Assembly (NCBI GenBank): GCA_021372375.1
Contig: JAJFUN010000035.1
Coordinates: 1 to 62,448 of the forward strand
From: Pelosinus sp.
Lineage (GTDB): Bacteria; Bacillota; Negativicutes; Propionisporales; Propionisporaceae
Direction of reading: 5' to 3'
DNA: 62,448 nt
Shown: positions 56,155 through 62,448 of the stretch, one piece after another
Layout of the letters: every line of letters begins with the position of its first letter
Numbering within the stretch: the stretch's first letter is position 1
Notes under the pieces: generated by a model
What the model saw: only the letters and a program-made list of their open reading frames with translations
What the model was told of the DNA's origin: nothing
The model's database searches: none
Made by a program: the position numbers and the translations under genes

Positions 56155-56424
56155 TTAGCGTGGGAAACAAGGCCGCGGAAAACAACCCATTGGAAAACAC
56201 GGGCGCGGGAAACAGGGACGGGGAAAACAACCCATTGGAAAACAAGGCCGCGGATAACACGGGCGTGGATAGCAAGGGCGCGGGAAACAAGGACGGGGAA
56301 AGCACGGTCGAGGATAACACGGCGCAGTTGATGGCATACAGCCTATAATCCGCTCATTTTCCTCCTCATCCCATTCCTCTATTTCCGGCTCTTCCCATTT
56401 GGGTGGACGGTATTCATTATCCAC
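56155..56424 (-). CDS. Cys-Pro pentapeptide-repeat protein, 89 aa
   Basis: Begins MDNEYRPPKWEEPEIEEWDE, an acidic head of about 30 residues. The rest is an array of five-residue units of the form C-F/Y-P-R-P or C-F-P-M-G, about 12 in a row, to the end. GTG 56424 is preceded by AAAGGAG, and a terminator follows. No signal peptide is present. Small Cys-rich repetitive proteins of this kind are often spore-coat or metal-binding proteins, but I cannot assign the family. The frame is maintained over the whole array, which supports coding. Confidence 0.75.
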   Translation of the reverse strand: MDNEYRPPKWEEPEIEEWDEEENERIIGCMPSTAPCYPRPCFPRPCFPRPCYPRPCYPRPCFPMGCFPRPCFPRPCFPMGCFPRPCFPR

Positions 56425-56587
56425 AGTTACAGCTCCTTTCTCTACATAGCCTTTTAAATCTAGAACTATCTGCTATTACATAATATGCAAAACGCTAAGT
56501 AAGGTGCCATAGCCACTTGCAAATTACTAAAAGCACCATTTTATTAAACTTTTCATATAGTATAGTAAAAACCTAGGGGGCATAAAT

Positions 56588-57361
56588 ATGCTCATTGCCA
56601 CAGAATTCCTGGGCAGTGTCGGCGTTGGTGTCACTGCACCTCAATTTTTTCGTGCCAATGATGGAGAAATATATGTTGTTAAGCTAAAAAACAATCAGTT
56701 GGGCGGTAAAGTACTGGCTAGTGAATTACTGGCTGCAAAAATTGGTTCTCTGATGAATTTGTGTTTTCCCTCCAGTCAGATTATCGAAATTAATGAAGAA
56801 ACACTGCAGAAAAACCGCAAACTTACCGCATTAATCAAAAATCAGGGGAAACATTTTGCATCCCGCTATCTGCCTCATACAAACTATGTCAGCATACACA
56901 ATTTACGCAAAGCTGCCAACATAAGCGAAATGGCCGGTATACTGTTATTTGATCACATGTTTCATAATCCCGACCGGGCTCATAACCGAAAAAACCTGCT
57001 TATCAGAAAAGAAGACGCGACATATAAACTGTATGCCATTGATAATTCGCATCTTTTTCGTTCCGGCCGCTGGACAATCGACGGGCTGAATAAACTAAGC
57101 ACTAAAATACAGGTATATTCTCAATACTCCTTTGGCGTATTACTGCGCGATTTTCTTAGTACTAAAGACTTTATTCCTTATATTGAGAAAGTCAAAAATA
57201 TAACAACAGCGACAATTGAGGCAATCTTTGAAGAAATCCCCAATGAATGGCTGCCGCTCGACGAACGCCAAGCCTTATTAAACGTGGTTAAACTGCGCTG
57301 CACGCTGGTCGACAGTATTGCAGCAGAACTCCTCCGCTATATGCAGCAAAAGCATCACTAA
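56588..57361 (+). CDS. HipA-like kinase-domain protein (HipA_2 type), orphan
   Basis: A 257-residue protein with kinase-like features. The N-terminal lobe has EIYVVKLKNNQLGGKVLASE, in which Lys is the probable ATP-binding residue. The catalytic-loop-like LFDHMFHNPDRAHNRKNLLI has Asp and Asn. The metal-binding-like motif is LYAIDNSHLFR. This fits the stand-alone HipA-like family of Bacillota rather than classic HipA, and no HipB-type antitoxin is adjacent. Substrate unknown. ATG with AGGGGG. Confidence 0.72.
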   Translation: MLIATEFLGSVGVGVTAPQFFRANDGEIYVVKLKNNQLGGKVLASELLAAKIGSLMNLCFPSSQIIEINEETLQKNRKLTALIKNQGKHFASRYLPHTNYVSIHNLRKAANISEMAGILLFDHMFHNPDRAHNRKNLLIRKEDATYKLYAIDNSHLFRSGRWTIDGLNKLSTKIQVYSQYSFGVLLRDFLSTKDFIPYIEKVKNITTATIEAIFEEIPNEWLPLDERQALLNVVKLRCTLVDSIAAELLRYMQQKHH

Positions 57362-57365
57362 TAGA

Positions 57366-57402
57366 AAATAAGCCCAATCCACATAATGGATTGGGCTTAT
57401 TT
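57366..57402. terminator. bidirectional terminator between the HipA-like gene and the dapF-like gene
   Basis: A 15-bp perfect stem AAATAAGCCCAATCC / GGATTGGGCTTATTT with a seven-base loop. It lies between the two converging stop codons. Confidence 0.88.
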
Positions 57403-58251
57403 CTAGCACAAAGCCGCACAAAGATCATGGTCAAAGCTACCTCGCATGACACCATGCACACTGCCTGTCATAAAAATATGCTGATTGGTTTTTATCTCAA
57501 TTAACAACACACCGCCAGGCATATGTACCCTGACTTCCTCGTCAACAAGCCCCAGACGATAAGCCACACTGGCCGCGGCACAGCTACTGCTACCTGATGC
57601 CATGGTATAGCCTGCGCCGCGCTCCCAAATTTCAATTTCAATGTTTTTACGGTCAAGCACCTTTAAGAACTGTACATTGACGCGCTGAGGAAAAATAGGA
57701 TGTGTTTCAATTAACGGACCAATTTTTAATACATTTTCCCGCGCTAACGCTTGGGTCAGAATAACACAATGCGGATTGCCGATACTAACACTGTTGATTA
57801 AAAAAATCTCACCACCGACTAAAAGTTCCTCATTAATAACTTCCCGCGGCTGTCCACAAACAGGAATAGCTGTACTGTCAAAGTTCGCCATTCCCATATC
57901 TACTTTTATCAAATTAGCATGCTCATCAAGCACCTCAATAATGACAATCCCCCCCATTGTGGCAATGGAAAAGAAATTACTTTTTACATACCCGGCATCC
58001 ACCAAATACTTGGCAAAAATTCTTATCCCATTGCCGCTTTTCTCAGCTTCGCTGCCATCTGGATTAAATATCTTCAATTTTATGCCTTCATCAAGAATGG
58101 GACCTAATAAAATTCCATCAGAACCAATGCCAAAGTGCCGATCACACACTAACTTGATATTTGAAGCGGTAACAGCAAAGTCAACTTTGTTGGGATCAAT
58201 GACAATATAATCATTGCCCAAAGCATGATATTTATAAAAATCAAATTTCAT
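57403..58251 (-). CDS. DapF-family epimerase-like protein with Ser in place of both catalytic Cys
   Basis: Overall fold and motifs are those of diaminopimelate epimerase (282 residues): YKYHALGNDYIVIDP, DRHFGIGSDGILLG, SIGNPHCVIL and HPIFPQRVNVQFL. DapF needs two cysteine thiols. Here the first motif reads SEAEKSGNGIRI instead of a CGNG form and the second reads TMASGSSSCAAA instead of an ACGTGAC form, so both are Ser. The rest is well kept, so it is not decaying. It is probably a paralogue with another chemistry. ATG 58251 with GTGGGGG upstream. Confidence 0.8.
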   Translation of the reverse strand: MKFDFYKYHALGNDYIVIDPNKVDFAVTASNIKLVCDRHFGIGSDGILLGPILDEGIKLKIFNPDGSEAEKSGNGIRIFAKYLVDAGYVKSNFFSIATMGGIVIIEVLDEHANLIKVDMGMANFDSTAIPVCGQPREVINEELLVGGEIFLINSVSIGNPHCVILTQALARENVLKIGPLIETHPIFPQRVNVQFLKVLDRKNIEIEIWERGAGYTMASGSSSCAAASVAYRLGLVDEEVRVHMPGGVLLIEIKTNQHIFMTGSVHGVMRGSFDHDLCAALC

Positions 58252-58280
58252 TTTTTTCCCCCACACTCTTAGCCTGCGGA

Positions 58281-58317
58281 TAAATAAGACGCATGCGCTA
58301 TTAAATGTTATACTTTC
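58281..58317 (-). repeat. dispersed intergenic structured element, internally deleted copy D
   Basis: On the gene strand GAAAGTATAACATTT is joined almost directly to a GCGCATGCG hairpin and TTATTTA, the two ends of the element without its 60-nt middle. It lies 30 bp upstream of the dapF-like start codon, in the same orientation relative to the gene as the other copies. Confidence 0.6.
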
Positions 58318-58381
58318 AATTATTATTATAATACATTTTTGTCAATAAGCATGGCGTAAAATGCTATAAAAATGGTAAAAA

Positions 58382-59044
58382 CTAGCCCTTGGGCACAAAA
58401 TTTTGCTTCAGGGCGATTTCGCGTCCGATTACAACCTTGGCGGTAATACTGAGCACCACGGCTGCTTCAAACCTTCGCACACAGTGCTTGTGATACGGAT
58501 GGCAGCAGCAAGGAGCAGTTTCCTCCAAACATTCCTGATGCTCATGTTGCGCATGATGACCCTGATGAAATTCATGCTGACCGTATTCGATGTGTGTACT
58601 CTTCATTTCAGCAAACATAGTATGCCCCTTGCGCGTATGATAGTCACAGTCATAATCCACATACTCTACCGAAACAGCAGCATCCGCCTCCATGCCGCAG
58701 CGTACACCGCAAATTGGCACATGGGCCGTAAAGCGTACACAGCGTGCTTCTACCGCGTGGACAGGCTGAGTCGGCTTGCAGGCCACATAAATAGCCTTTA
58801 ACTCAAAATCACCGCGTACAATTACACAATCTGTTGTGACTTGGACATGCGTAATGCGTAATTTTTTAACAAACACATCAATAATCTGCTGAGCTGACGG
58901 TTTGGGCTGCGGTATGCATAAATGAATGGTCAGCGACTCCTGGGCCTTACCTTGACCGACAACTTGATTTACTACCATTTTTGGCAAATAACAGGGCTGG
59001 ATCCAGCTTTTATTATAAACAATGGGTCTTTGACATTCCTCCAT
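58382..59044 (-). CDS. DUF3794 (SPOCS) spore-associated protein with His/Cys-rich insert
   Basis: A 220-residue protein. The N-terminal part CYLPKMVVNQVVGQGKAQES and ITHVQVTTDCVIVRGDFELK match the DUF3794/SPOCS domain found in SipL and other spore-envelope proteins. The C-terminal part has the domain-like LSITAKVVIGREIALKQ. Between about residues 150 and 192 is an insert with many His and Cys (for example HEFHQGHHAQHEHQE and CCCHPYHKHC), which could bind metal. AAAGGAGGAATAAGTC precedes the ATG. Confidence 0.78.
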   Translation of the reverse strand: MEECQRPIVYNKSWIQPCYLPKMVVNQVVGQGKAQESLTIHLCIPQPKPSAQQIIDVFVKKLRITHVQVTTDCVIVRGDFELKAIYVACKPTQPVHAVEARCVRFTAHVPICGVRCGMEADAAVSVEYVDYDCDYHTRKGHTMFAEMKSTHIEYGQHEFHQGHHAQHEHQECLEETAPCCCHPYHKHCVRRFEAAVVLSITAKVVIGREIALKQNFVPKG

Positions 59045-59120
59045 GACTTATTCCTCCTTTGCTTTCTATTATATATATGCAATCAAGCGTCAATACTTTA
59101 TTACTTCACCCTATATTTGC

Positions 59121-59149
59121 TTGCGACGCATTCTATTTTCTGTTAAAAT
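59121..59149 (+). promoter_or_regulatory. sigma-A promoter of lepB
   Basis: TTGCGA (59121-59126), 17-bp spacer, TAAAAT (59144-59149), about 40 bp before the lepB start. Divergent from the DUF3794 gene. Confidence 0.65.
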
Positions 59150-59189
59150 GGCAATTATACTATGGTTTTATTATGGAGGATTGCAGCTT

Positions 59190-59762
59190 ATGAAAATATT
59201 AAATGAAATTTATGATTGGGTAAGCAGTATTGTCATTGCGTTTGCTTTAGCCTTATTTATTAACATCTTTATTTTTCAGCCGACAGAAGTGGTAGGCAGC
59301 TCGATGCAGCCGACACTTGAGAATCACAATTATATTATTATTTCTAAGATTTCCCATGCAATGCGCAGTGTCCCTGATTACAATGACATTGTAATTGTTG
59401 ATAGCCGCATCATGCGGGAACGTACTTGGAAAGATGACCTGACTGAACCGTTATTAACATATTTGGCAGTAATTAAAAAGTCGACTGTACAGCCGCATGA
59501 TATTTGGGTAAAGCGCGTTATTGGCAAACCTGGCGATGAATTAGAAATTAAAGATGGAAAAATATACCGTAACGGTGCCTTATTAAACGAAACTTATATT
59601 AAAGAAACAATGGCCACAAATGGTGCTAAGAAAATCACGGTCCCGGAAAATCATGTTTTTGTTATGGGTGACAATCGCAATAACAGCATGGACAGCCGAA
59701 TTATTGGCCCGATTCCTATTGATCATGTTCTTGGCAATATGGTCTTGAAGGTTGGCTTATAA
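59190..59762 (+). CDS. lepB: signal peptidase I
   Basis: Membrane serine protease that removes signal peptides. The 190-residue protein has one N-terminal membrane segment (about residues 10-30). The Ser nucleophile lies in VVGSSMQPTL and the general-base Lys in IWVKRVIGKPGDELEI. The box E motif is FVMGDNRNNSMDSR. The frame is open upstream, but GGAGG before ATG 59190 sets the start. Confidence 0.95.
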   Translation: MKILNEIYDWVSSIVIAFALALFINIFIFQPTEVVGSSMQPTLENHNYIIISKISHAMRSVPDYNDIVIVDSRIMRERTWKDDLTEPLLTYLAVIKKSTVQPHDIWVKRVIGKPGDELEIKDGKIYRNGALLNETYIKETMATNGAKKITVPENHVFVMGDNRNNSMDSRIIGPIPIDHVLGNMVLKVGL

Positions 59763-59771
59763 CACAAAGAT

Positions 59772-59800
59772 AGAGAGCCCTGCAGCTCTCTGTTTTATTT
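59772..59800 (+). terminator. terminator after lepB
   Basis: The stem AGAGAGC / GCTCTCT with a six-base loop is followed by GTTTTATTT. It lies just before the HAD gene, so read-through may still express that gene. Confidence 0.75.
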
Positions 59801-59814
59801 GAGGAGGAATCTCT

Positions 59815-60495
59815 TTGAAAATACTATTTTGGGATATCGACGGCACCCTAATCAAAACAGACCGTGCGGGTATTCATGCTATTAAATACGCCACCTACGT
59901 TTTATTTAATGAAATAGCTGACTTTGACAAAATCCCTACTGCTGGCCGGACAGACTGTTTTCTTGCGCAAAAAGCTATTCAAAGCATTACCAAGCAAACG
60001 GCCTCGGCGGCACTTACCAATTCTTTACTGGACAAATATGAAGAGTTACTCGCTCTCGAGCTCCTTAAACATAATGGTTGTGTATTGCCAAATGTAAAAA
60101 AAATACTGGCTGACTTAGCTGCCAGTAAAAAATATGTCTCACTTCTTTTAACAGGAAATACCCCAAATGCCGCAAAAATTAAATTGCAGCACTTTGACGT
60201 CGCAAAATATTTCAATTTTCAGCATAGTGCCTTTGGCCGGACCTCAGCTGACCGCAATGATATCGCTAAACAGGCATTAGCTGCTGTACACAAGCATTAC
60301 CCTGAGGCTTCGCTTGAGGACATCCTGATAATTGGTGACACGCCTAATGATATTAGCTGCGCTAACTCCATTGAAGTAAAGACGCTGGCTGTAGCGACAG
60401 GCAGATATTCCCTTGAAGAATTAAAAGACCACCATCCTTGGATAGTACTGGAACATTTGCCTTCACCTACAGAATTTAAAAAGTTAATATCTTGA
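59815..60495 (+). CDS. HAD-superfamily phosphatase, phosphoglycolate-phosphatase-like
   Basis: A 226-residue HAD hydrolase. The nucleophile motif is FWDIDGTLIKTD (residues 5-16), the cap is helical, and Ser/Thr motif II is in LLLTGNTPN. The Lys lies in the middle and motif IV is IIGDTPNDISCA. The substrate cannot be read; similarity is to phosphoglycolate-phosphatase-type members. TTG start at 59815 with GGAGGAAT upstream. Confidence 0.88.
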   Translation: MKILFWDIDGTLIKTDRAGIHAIKYATYVLFNEIADFDKIPTAGRTDCFLAQKAIQSITKQTASAALTNSLLDKYEELLALELLKHNGCVLPNVKKILADLAASKKYVSLLLTGNTPNAAKIKLQHFDVAKYFNFQHSAFGRTSADRNDIAKQALAAVHKHYPEASLEDILIIGDTPNDISCANSIEVKTLAVATGRYSLEELKDHHPWIVLEHLPSPTEFKKLIS

Positions 60496-60503
60496 CATGA
60501 TGT

Positions 60504-60552
60504 AAAAAGTGGCTGTCGCAATAATTTTACTTAGTGCGGCAGCCACTTTTTT
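60504..60552. terminator. bidirectional terminator between the HAD gene and the ankyrin gene
   Basis: AAAAAGTGGCTGTCGCA, loop, TGCGGCAGCCACTTTTTT. It lies between converging stop codons. Confidence 0.88.
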
Positions 60553-60556
60553 ATAT

Positions 60557-62448
60557 CTACATCAAAATGATACTCCTAATCTTCATTGCATCAGGCAAAG
60601 AACTGACATCACCGCTTTTTAACCATTCAGCAGGCAGTGTATCCGCTCCAACCTCTAGCTCGAACATGGTACGCTTATCCTGGGTTACCAAGTATAAGAC
60701 CTCGCCAATTTGTTTGACCGAGCCCATCCCTGCTGCAGTTTGTTTTATATCACCGACTGTAGAATTTATTGAAATGCCTTCCTGCGTCTTAAAACGCTCA
60801 TCGTGAACTTCAATACTGTCAATTAATTGCTGTTGACCGCGTTTACTAATATTTAAACTAAGCAGCAGGGAAGGACTGCTTTGACCAGGCACCATTATTT
60901 TAATAAGCGGATAACTTCGCCCATCCGCGTACCCGGTACCAGAAATGATATTTCCCTCAGGATAATTTGCGTATAAGGTTTCTACCGGTCTGCCAATTTG
61001 CGCATATCCAGCCCGACCGCCTTTAATTAAAAATTCAGGCGAGATAGAAGGCAACTGCTCCTCTGCATTTTCACCATTTTTGCCCTTAGTACTTTTGGTT
61101 TTCACAGCCGCCCGAATCTGTGCTAGACCTTCTTCCAACCCACGCGCACCTGCTTTAGACAGCATAGTCATAATCTGCGGGTCTTTTTTATCAAGCGCAA
61201 ATGAAACGACTGTATTGCCATGTAAATCACGCCCGCGTACATCCGCCTTGGCGCTCAGCAAATGCTCGACCGCTTCAGCCTGATTGTATTTTACAGCCTT
61301 CATCAAAGCTGTCTGATCATCTTTATCTTTAGCATTGACATTTGCCCCTTGATCGATGAGTAAATCGATAATATCCACCCGGCCAAAACTGCTTGCCGCC
61401 ATGAGCGGTGTAACACCATCGCTAGCCCGATAAACATCAGCTTCCATATTGCCCAGCAAGAAAAGCTCAACTACCGCTTTATTGCCGCGTCCGGCATATT
61501 TTACAAATTCATCCGCCGTAAAGGCAATTCCCTGCTTGGCTAATTTGCTTTGTACTGATGCATTGACACTACTGCCTTTGCTGATAAAGCTAATCTGTGG
61601 TAAACCACCAATAAAATAAAAACCCGCTCCACCGGCCAGCGATAACAATATCAGAACAGCAGCAACCAAATTACGCTTACTTACTACCTTCTTACCTAAC
61701 TTCAAGGAAATACCCTGGAGTAATTTATTGTCGTCCGTCACTGCGGCAGATTGCTCGGCTTTAGCATTTTCCCCTTCTGCCGCCGGACCATCCGCCTTAC
61801 CCTTCCGCTTGATAATTCCAGCAAATTTTTCTTTTAACACAGCAAATATAGAAGGCTTAGTATCAGCCTGCGTTTGCTGCTCGTCTTGTACCGAATCTGC
61901 TGGCGCCTTTCCACTCACATTAGCCTGAGTTTGCTCAGGCAGTGCAGCTTCTTTCGCAGAATTCTCAGCTTCTGGCTTTTCTGCTGTAGTTTCTTCCGCG
62001 CCATTCATCCCTGCTGTCATGATCTCGATTTCTTCCGGTGTCATTGTTTTATTAGGGTCAGCTGGCGCTGCGGCTGGTACTTCGACTGCCGGCTCCTTTT
62101 CCGCTTCTTCGGGGTTCATCGCCGCCAGCATGGCTTCGATTTCTTCCGGCGTCATTGTTTTATTCGGATCTGCTGGCTCTGCGATTGGTACCTCAGCTGC
62201 CGGCTCTTTTTCCGGCGCTTCTTCTGGGTTCATCGCTGCCAGCATGGCTTCGATTTCTTCCGGCGTCATTGTTTTATTGGGATCAACTGGCTCTTCAGCT
62301 GCCGGCTCTTTTGACGCTTCTTCTCCAGCATTCATCGCTGCCAGCATGGCTTCGATTTCTTCCGGTGTCATTGTTTTATTTGGATCTGCCGGCTCTGCGA
62401 CTGGTACCTCAGCTGCCGGCTCTTTTGGCGGCGCTTCTTCTGGGTTCA
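60557..62448 (-). CDS. repeat-rich membrane protein with ankyrin domain, 5' end outside window
   Basis: The reading frame runs open through the right edge, so the true start lies outside. At least 629 residues are visible. In order: tandem units of 33-38 residues built on MTPEEIEAMLAAMNPEEA and DPNKT; an Ala/Glu/Gln-rich region; a basic stretch; one membrane segment (LVAAVLILLSLAGGAGFYFI); ankyrin repeats (TPLMAASSFGRVDIIDLLID and others); and a C-terminal beta-rich domain I do not recognise, beginning near SPEFLIKGGRAGYAQIG. The ankyrin part should face outward if the acidic repeats are cytosolic. Function unknown. Confidence 0.82.
   Translation of the reverse strand, partial: NPEEAPPKEPAAEVPVAEPADPNKTMTPEEIEAMLAAMNAGEEASKEPAAEEPVDPNKTMTPEEIEAMLAAMNPEEAPEKEPAAEVPIAEPADPNKTMTPEEIEAMLAAMNPEEAEKEPAVEVPAAAPADPNKTMTPEEIEIMTAGMNGAEETTAEKPEAENSAKEAALPEQTQANVSGKAPADSVQDEQQTQADTKPSIFAVLKEKFAGIIKRKGKADGPAAEGENAKAEQSAAVTDDNKLLQGISLKLGKKVVSKRNLVAAVLILLSLAGGAGFYFIGGLPQISFISKGSSVNASVQSKLAKQGIAFTADEFVKYAGRGNKAVVELFLLGNMEADVYRASDGVTPLMAASSFGRVDIIDLLIDQGANVNAKDKDDQTALMKAVKYNQAEAVEHLLSAKADVRGRDLHGNTVVSFALDKKDPQIMTMLSKAGARGLEEGLAQIRAAVKTKSTKGKNGENAEEQLPSISPEFLIKGGRAGYAQIGRPVETLYANYPEGNIISGTGYADGRSYPLIKIMVPGQSSPSLLLSLNISKRGQQQLIDSIEVHDERFKTQEGISINSTVGDIKQTAAGMGSVKQIGEVLYLVTQDKRTMFELEVGADTLPAEWLKSGDVSSLPDAMKIRSIILM
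62009..62448 (-). repeat. tandem coding repeats of about 100-114 bp
   Basis: Four units in the window, plus the tail of a fifth at the edge, each containing the coding-strand core for MTPEEIEAML (about 50 nearly identical bases) and a more variable Pro/Ala/Glu spacer. Unit lengths are multiples of three. High identity between units favours copy-number change by recombination. Confidence 0.85.

Noticed and set aside
56155-56340. CRISPR-like short repeats
   Set aside because: The period is 15 bp with no spacers and an intact reading frame; this is a coding microrepeat.
56130-56348. Plus-strand open frames across the Cys-Pro repeat region
   Set aside because: They arise from the short-period repeat read on the other strand, have no ribosome site, and would encode Lys/Asn/Gly or Arg/Thr repeats without any family. 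The minus frame has AAAGGAG, a start and a terminator.
57403-58251. Plain annotation as diaminopimelate epimerase
   Set aside because: Both catalytic Cys are Ser, so the activity cannot be assumed from fold similarity.

Overview
The window reads as a chromosome segment of an anaerobic, flagellated, probably spore-forming Bacillota, most likely a Sporomusa-like Negativicutes. This rests on the flagellar/chemotaxis and housekeeping gene order, which closely follows the Bacillus subtilis codY-to-rseP region, on AGGAGG-type ribosome binding sites with many TTG and GTG starts, on a 2[4Fe-4S] ferredoxin, on CodY, CheC and CheD, and on a spore-type DUF3794 protein. The family-level placement is an inference. 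No rRNA, tRNA, CRISPR array, prophage or complete transposon was seen.

Layout. Positions 1-8,000 (minus strand) hold the isoprenoid, phospholipid and translation block rpsB-tsf-pyrH-frr-(small ORF)-(ferredoxin)-uppS-cdsA-dxr-rseP-ispG. Positions 8,100-41,130 (minus strand) hold one long flagellar and chemotaxis array. In transcription order it is flgB-flgC-fliE-fliF-fliG-fliH-fliI-fliJ-lytic transglycosylase-ylxF-like-fliK-flgD-TIGR02530 gene-flgE-flbD-fliL-fliM-fliY-cheY-fliO-fliP-fliQ-fliR-flhB-flhA-flhF-flhG-PilZ protein-cheB-cheA-cheW-cheC-cheD-membrane protein-sigD-fapA-small ORF-swrB-like gene, and it leads into rpsB. Positions 41,560-50,180 (minus) hold dprA-topA-trmFO-xerC-hslV-hslU-codY. 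Positions 50,300-53,750 (minus) hold a glycosyltransferase, a small folate group, a pyridoxal-kinase-like gene and an unknown membrane protein. From 53,970 the strands mix: LysR regulator, HD-GYP phosphodiesterase, a Cys-Pro repeat protein, a HipA-like kinase, a DapF-like protein, a His/Cys-rich DUF3794 protein, signal peptidase I, a HAD phosphatase, and a large repeat/ankyrin membrane protein that runs off the right edge.

How the genes work together. The array encodes the hook-basal body, export gate, switch and a CheA-CheW-CheY-CheB-CheC-CheD pathway. SigD for late genes, a c-di-GMP-sensing PilZ brake and, further along, an HD-GYP enzyme link motility to c-di-GMP. CodY lies immediately upstream of flgB, and a CodY-box-like palindrome lies in the intervening 434 bp, so nutrient control of motility is plausible.

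Most notable observations: (1) a dispersed intergenic element of about 100 nt, with three full copies and one deleted copy, all on the gene strand just upstream of genes, and with compensatory changes in its terminal hairpin; (2) a XerC/CodV homologue whose nucleophilic tyrosine and last active-site histidine are replaced in an otherwise intact frame; (3) a DapF-family protein with both catalytic cysteines replaced by serine; (4) a 122-bp palindromic MITE-like element between hslV and hslU and a shrunken relative at 53.77 kb; (5) a protein with tandem repeats resembling the FliM/FliY N-terminal CheY-binding motif, joined to a membrane anchor and ankyrin repeats; (6) Cys-Pro and His/Cys-rich probable spore or metal-related proteins.
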